The notes below the pieces were generated by a model that saw only the letters and a program-made list of their open reading frames with translations, was not told the origin of the DNA and made no database searches. The position numbers and the translations under genes were made by a program. Shown in pieces: positions 63,796 through 64,000 of a stretch of 64,000 bases of DNA; the first letter of the stretch is position 1, and each line of letters starts with the position of its first letter. The stretch is from Nannobrachium achirus (Eukaryota > Chordata > Actinopteri > Myctophiformes > Myctophidae), in contig OY997641.1 in the NCBI GenBank assembly GCA_963921795.1, positions 57,172,693 through 57,236,692 on the forward strand, read 5' to 3'.

Positions 63796-64000
63796 TTCTC
63801 AAACTTTTTGGGCTTCAGTACCCCCTTTTCCTGATTGCTGAATCCAAGTACGGTAAGTACCCCCTTTAATCCAGTGACCCATACAAGTCTGTAACTCTGA
63901 CAGTGTACAAATGGAACCAAATGAACCCGTTAGGGTTCATTTGGTTCCATTTGTACACTGTCAGAGTTAAGGGGATACCTTGAAATTTTGTAGTTTGAGA
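63796..64000. mobile_element. hAT-like repeat truncated by the window end
   Basis: Starts CAGTGGTTCTCAAACTTTTT and carries the AACTCTGAC palindrome (63891-63970). The right terminus (GTTTGAGA) is only partly in the window. Confidence 0.78.

Overview
The window is genomic DNA from a ray-finned (teleost-type) fish, from sequence character and gene content. It shows spliced vertebrate genes (mbtd1, nme2-like), a finTRIM-type pseudogene, an intron-containing piggyBac transposon, many short hAT-like and TTAA-type non-autonomous elements, tRNA-derived SINE-like repeats and very abundant (CA)n, (CT)n and TTTC microsatellites. The species cannot be named from the sequence alone.

Layout. 1-27105: the 3' two thirds of mbtd1 on the + strand, nine exons spread over 25 kb. 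Its introns hold an antisense intronless KLHDC3-like retrocopy (4849-5802), an antisense histone H3 fragment (5976-6209), two large fold-back repeats, a CCATATATGG-rich satellite-like block (15.0-16.98 kb), and a complete 6.58 kb piggyBac transposon (16992-23573) whose spliced transposase frame appears intact. 27.1-41.9 kb: repeat-dominated intergenic DNA with no gene I can support. 41.9-44.0 kb: an antisense finTRIM (RING/B-box/coiled-coil/SPRY) pseudogene cut by three separable transposon insertions. 46.4-63.7 kb: three nucleoside diphosphate kinase (nme2-like) genes. Copy A (+) spans 47.1-51.9 kb, copy B (-) 54.3-58.9 kb and copy C (+) 61.2-63.6 kb; B and C are head to head and encode the same protein.

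Gene context. From general knowledge, NME1/NME2 and MBTD1 are neighbours in human (17q21.33), so this looks like conserved vertebrate synteny, and it supports the MBTD1 call over the paralogue L3MBTL2. MBTD1 is a chromatin reader of the TIP60/NuA4 complex. NME2 is a housekeeping NDP kinase. The two are not functionally linked beyond linkage.

Most notable signals. (1) About 28 copies of a palindromic hairpin with constant arms (TAGCAGATCTACAAGCTC) but several different, always self-complementary cores, sitting at the centres of several unrelated MITE families. At least two other palindrome modules behave the same way. (2) An apparently autonomous spliced piggyBac element with TTAA duplication and paralogous empty sites in the same window. 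(3) A 1341-bp TTAA-flanked element inserted exactly at the TATA-like box of nme2 copy B, with the uninterrupted promoter still present at copy C. (4) About 14 perfect CC(A/T)6GG boxes in 1.4 kb of satellite-like DNA. (5) Tandem decoy copies of a splice acceptor ahead of one mbtd1 exon.
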